Source: an uncultured Collinsella sp.
GTDB taxonomy: Bacteria; Actinomycetota; Coriobacteriia; Coriobacteriales; Coriobacteriaceae
NCBI GenBank assembly: GCA_900751755.1
Contig: CAADSP010000048.1
Coordinates: 1 to 6,721 of the forward strand
Length of the DNA: 6,721 nt
Direction of reading: 5' to 3'
Position numbers and translations under genes: made by a program. This document shows, piece by piece, positions 5,045-6,721 of this stretch; position 1 is the first letter of the stretch, and each line of letters begins with the position of its first letter. The notes beneath the pieces are model-generated. The model ran no database searches and was not told the origin of the DNA. It saw nothing but the letters and a program-made list of their open reading frames with translations.

Positions 5045-5079
5045 GAATGTGGCAAAGGGACCGTCCCTTTGTCACATTC
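5045..5079. repeat. REP-like hairpin, copy 2
   Basis: GAATGTGGCAAAGGGA (5045-5060) pairs with TCCCTTTGTCACATTC (5064-5079) across a CCG loop, a 16-bp stem whose single imperfection would be a G-U pair in RNA. The stem contains the TGTGACAAAGGG unit of copy 1 with one change. The two copies are about 430 bases apart and enclose the small-ORF locus. Just upstream, 5015-5031 holds a tandem GGCACAACT/GGCACAACC. Confidence 0.75.
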
Positions 5080-5098
5080 CAAATATTGCCTTTACGTG

Positions 5099-5148
5099 TT
5101 GATGCACACGGTGTGCAATAATACTCGCACTGTGCAATAGCGTACAGT
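5099..5148 (+). promoter_or_regulatory. Operator/promoter region of the second TetR gene
   Basis: TGCACACGGTGTGCA at 5103-5117 is a perfect palindrome (7-1-7), a typical shape for an operator. It overlaps a possible -35 (TTGATG, 5099-5104) and abuts the AT-rich AATAATAC. The piece TGTGCAATA occurs twice, at 5112-5120 and 5131-5139, 19 bases apart, and ACTGTGC (5130-5136) is nearly complementary to GTACAGT (5142-5148). This looks like a promoter with binding sites for the downstream regulator. The exact -10 could not be settled. Confidence 0.5.
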
Positions 5149-5168
5149 CTGAGTAACAAGGAGGACGC

Positions 5169-5879
5169 TTGTCCCAGCTCGAGAAATGTGATCGCCGGTC
5201 CCTTCGCTCGCAGCGCGCCCTTCGCCAGGCGCTTGCCAGCGAGCTTGCCGAAAGCGGCGACCTTTCGCGCATTAACGTCGCGTCGCTCACCGAGCGCGCC
5301 GGTCTTACGCGTCGAACGTTCTATTCGCACTACCGCGATATCCCCGACTTTATCAGTCAGATCGAGGACGGCCTGCTTGCCGAGATTCGCGAGCGGGTGG
5401 AGCTTATCACCGCAGCTCAATTACCCGATCTTTACCGCAACATCGACGAGCTCGAGCCGGCACCCGGTTCGGTTGAGCTGCTTCGCTATCTTGCGGCTAA
5501 TCGCGACCTTATCGGGGCCCTACTGGGCCCGGGCGGCGACCCCGCCTTTATTAAAAAGATCATCGATACCGCACGCGAGGCCGTGGTGCCGCGTGCACAG
5601 ACGGGCATCTTGGGCCTGGCACTGGGCACCTTCTTTGACTACTACGTTACCTATGTCGTGAGTGCCGAGGTCGGCCTGATTCAGCGCTGGTTTGAGCGTG
5701 GGCTCACCGAATCGCCCGAGACCATGGCGCGCATTATGACGGTTATCGCCTTTGTGCGCCCCGGCGACCTGTATGGCCAACCCATCGATATCAACGTGCC
5801 GGAATACGGCATGAAGCTATTGAATCTGCAGCTCGAGGACGCGGTCGACACCACCGCAACCGTCGAGTCCAACAACTAA
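5169..5879 (+). CDS. TetR/AcrR-family regulator upstream of the activase gene
   Basis: Predicted repressor of 236 residues. The N-terminal HTH is clear: helix 1 at about 12-28 (RSQRALRQALASELAE), INVASLTERAGLTRRTFYSHYRDIPDF at about 35-61, with the RRTFYSHY recognition motif typical of the DhaS-like TetR branch. The remaining part (about 70-236) is an all-helical ligand domain with FFDYYVTYVVSAEVGLIQRW near its end. Start is TTG at 5169, the only sensible in-frame start, with a strong AAGGAGG (5158-5164) 4 bases upstream; a TTG start may lower its expression. The stop is 11 bases before the activase ATG, so the two genes form an operon. The regulator probably controls both through the palindrome at 5103-5117. 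The inducer is unknown; an acyl-CoA or hydroxy-acid signal is speculation. Confidence 0.9.
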   Translation: MSQLEKCDRRSLRSQRALRQALASELAESGDLSRINVASLTERAGLTRRTFYSHYRDIPDFISQIEDGLLAEIRERVELITAAQLPDLYRNIDELEPAPGSVELLRYLAANRDLIGALLGPGGDPAFIKKIIDTAREAVVPRAQTGILGLALGTFFDYYVTYVVSAEVGLIQRWFERGLTESPETMARIMTVIAFVRPGDLYGQPIDINVPEYGMKLLNLQLEDAVDTTATVESNN

Positions 5880-5890
5880 GAGGAGAGACA

Positions 5891-6721
5891 ATGAGCAAAC
5901 TCGTCGAGGGCATCAAGGACCGCATGGTCGCTGCTGCGCGCGAGGCCGCGCCCGCCGTGGTGGACGCCGCGCAGAAGGCCGCGACCGCGGCTGCCGAGAA
6001 AGTTGCCGAGGCGGTTGCCGAGGCCAAGAACGCGGCAGAGGAGACGTCCGTCGCTAGCGAGCCCGTCACTGCCGCTGAGCCCGCAGCCGCCACTGCCGCC
6101 CAGGCCCCCGAAGGCGCGATCTTCAACCCCGAGAACGCTCGTGGCAACCTGCACCTGGGCATCGACGTGGGCTCCACCACCGTCAAGCTCGCCGTGCTCA
6201 ACGACGACAACCAGATCGTCTACGCCAAGTACCAGCGCCACCACACCGACGTCCGCGCTTGTGCCCGCGACCTGTTCGAGGGCGCTGCGACCGTGCTGCC
6301 GACGGCCCAGATGACCTGCGCCATTACCGGCTCGGGCGGCCTGCTGCTGTCCCAGTGGCTCGACCTGGAGTTTGTCCAGGAGGTCATCGCCAGCAAGCGT
6401 GCCGTCGAGACCCTCATCCCGGCCACCGACGTCGCCATCGAGCTGGGCGGCGAGGACGCCAAGATCATCTACTTCGACAACGGCATCGAGCAGCGCATGA
6501 ACGGCACCTGCGCCGGCGGCACGGGCGCGTTCATCGACCAGATGGCAACCCTGCTGCACACTGACGCCAGCGGCCTTAACGAACTCGCGGCCAACGCCAC
6601 CACCATCTATCCCATCGCTAGCCGCTGCGGTGTCTTTGCCAAGACCGACGTCCAGCCGCTGCTCAACGAGGGCGCCCGCCCCGAGGACCTGGCCGCCTCC
6701 AGCTTTCCGGCCGTCGGGACC
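5891..6721 (+). CDS. Acyl-CoA dehydratase activase, BadF/HgdC-type ATPase (3' end outside window)
   Basis: N-terminal 277 residues of an ASKHA-fold ATPase of the 2-hydroxyacyl-CoA dehydratase activator family. Such proteins use ATP to push a low-potential electron to a dehydratase. Motifs: phosphate-1 loop DVGSTTVKLA (92-101), TGSGGLLLSQWL (146-157), FVQEVIA (161-167), nucleotide-binding GGEDAKIIYF (186-195), NGTCAGGTGAFIDQMA (204-219) and ASRCGVFAKTDVQPL (243-257). Cys207 and Cys246 match the two cysteines of HgdC (Cys127 and Cys166) in context and 39-residue spacing; these hold a [4Fe-4S] cluster between two subunits. The wording of these blocks fits the very large family (about 1,400 residues, further domains following) rather than the short HgdC. 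Odd: about 85 residues of Ala/Glu/Lys-rich sequence precede the ATPase domain. AGGAGA at 5881-5886 supports ATG 5891. The frame has no stop before the window end. Confidence 0.9.
   Translation, partial: MSKLVEGIKDRMVAAAREAAPAVVDAAQKAATAAAEKVAEAVAEAKNAAEETSVASEPVTAAEPAAATAAQAPEGAIFNPENARGNLHLGIDVGSTTVKLAVLNDDNQIVYAKYQRHHTDVRACARDLFEGAATVLPTAQMTCAITGSGGLLLSQWLDLEFVQEVIASKRAVETLIPATDVAIELGGEDAKIIYFDNGIEQRMNGTCAGGTGAFIDQMATLLHTDASGLNELAANATTIYPIASRCGVFAKTDVQPLLNEGARPEDLAASSFPAVGT

Noticed and set aside
4612..5079. CRISPR-like array from repeated hairpins
   Set aside because: Only two copies, about 430 bases apart, each a palindrome, with no regular spacers and no cas genes.
6003..6314. 103-codon + strand ORF with Pro/Ser/Arg-rich product
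   Set aside because: Out-of-frame reading of the activase gene; the composition is typical of a shadow frame.
5876..6559. 227-codon open frame on the - strand opposite the activase
   Set aside because: It is a Gly/Ala/Asp-rich shadow of GC-rich coding sequence; the + strand carries all the activase motifs.
6690..6721. Activase sequence ends in FPAVGT, where the family usually shows a longer AVV-containing block
   Set aside because: Only a few codons from the window edge; too little sequence to call a frameshift or an error.

Overview
The window looks like chromosomal DNA from a GC-rich, anaerobic gut bacterium of the Coriobacteriia (Actinomycetota), most likely Collinsella or a close relative. 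This rests on GC-rich coding sequence, an amt-then-glnK gene order, a very large-family acyl-CoA dehydratase activase typical of strict anaerobes, and palindromic intergenic repeats of the 'GTGACAAAGGGAC...GTCCCTTTGTCAC' type. The genus is an inference; no database could be searched. Every clear protein gene is on the + strand.

Layout. (1) 2-1537: the 3' part of an ammonium transporter gene (amt), a long imperfect palindrome filling the gap, then a P-II protein gene (glnK). Together they form an ammonium uptake and nitrogen-sensing unit. The P-II protein keeps its ATP and 2-oxoglutarate residues but lacks the T-loop Tyr51 that is modified in many relatives. (2) 1551-3638: a TetR-family regulator and a 12-TM MFS exporter. 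Two matching 19-bp operators lie between them, one directly after the regulator's stop codon and one just before the exporter's start. This is a classic repressor/efflux pair, and the exporter is clearly lower in GC than its neighbours. (3) 3699-4611: a Cof-type HAD hydrolase whose promoter, ribosome binding site and start codon sit in a perfect 22-bp inverted repeat. (4) 4612-5079: about 470 bases bounded by two copies of a REP-like hairpin. Inside are a 41-residue membrane-spanning, basic-tailed ORF with an extended Shine-Dalgarno, several hairpins and a well-formed promoter on the opposite strand, together a candidate type I toxin-antitoxin locus. (5) 5099-6721: a palindromic operator, a second TetR regulator with a TTG start, and 11 bases later the start of an acyl-CoA dehydratase activase (ATPase with a [4Fe-4S] cluster), cut by the window end.

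The most interesting elements are the candidate toxin-antitoxin module between REP-like hairpins, and a recurring layout in which an inverted repeat straddles a promoter so that its second arm covers the ribosome binding site (HAD gene and first TetR gene). That layout would silence translation of read-through transcripts while leaving mRNA from the local promoter free. Both are hypotheses from sequence alone.
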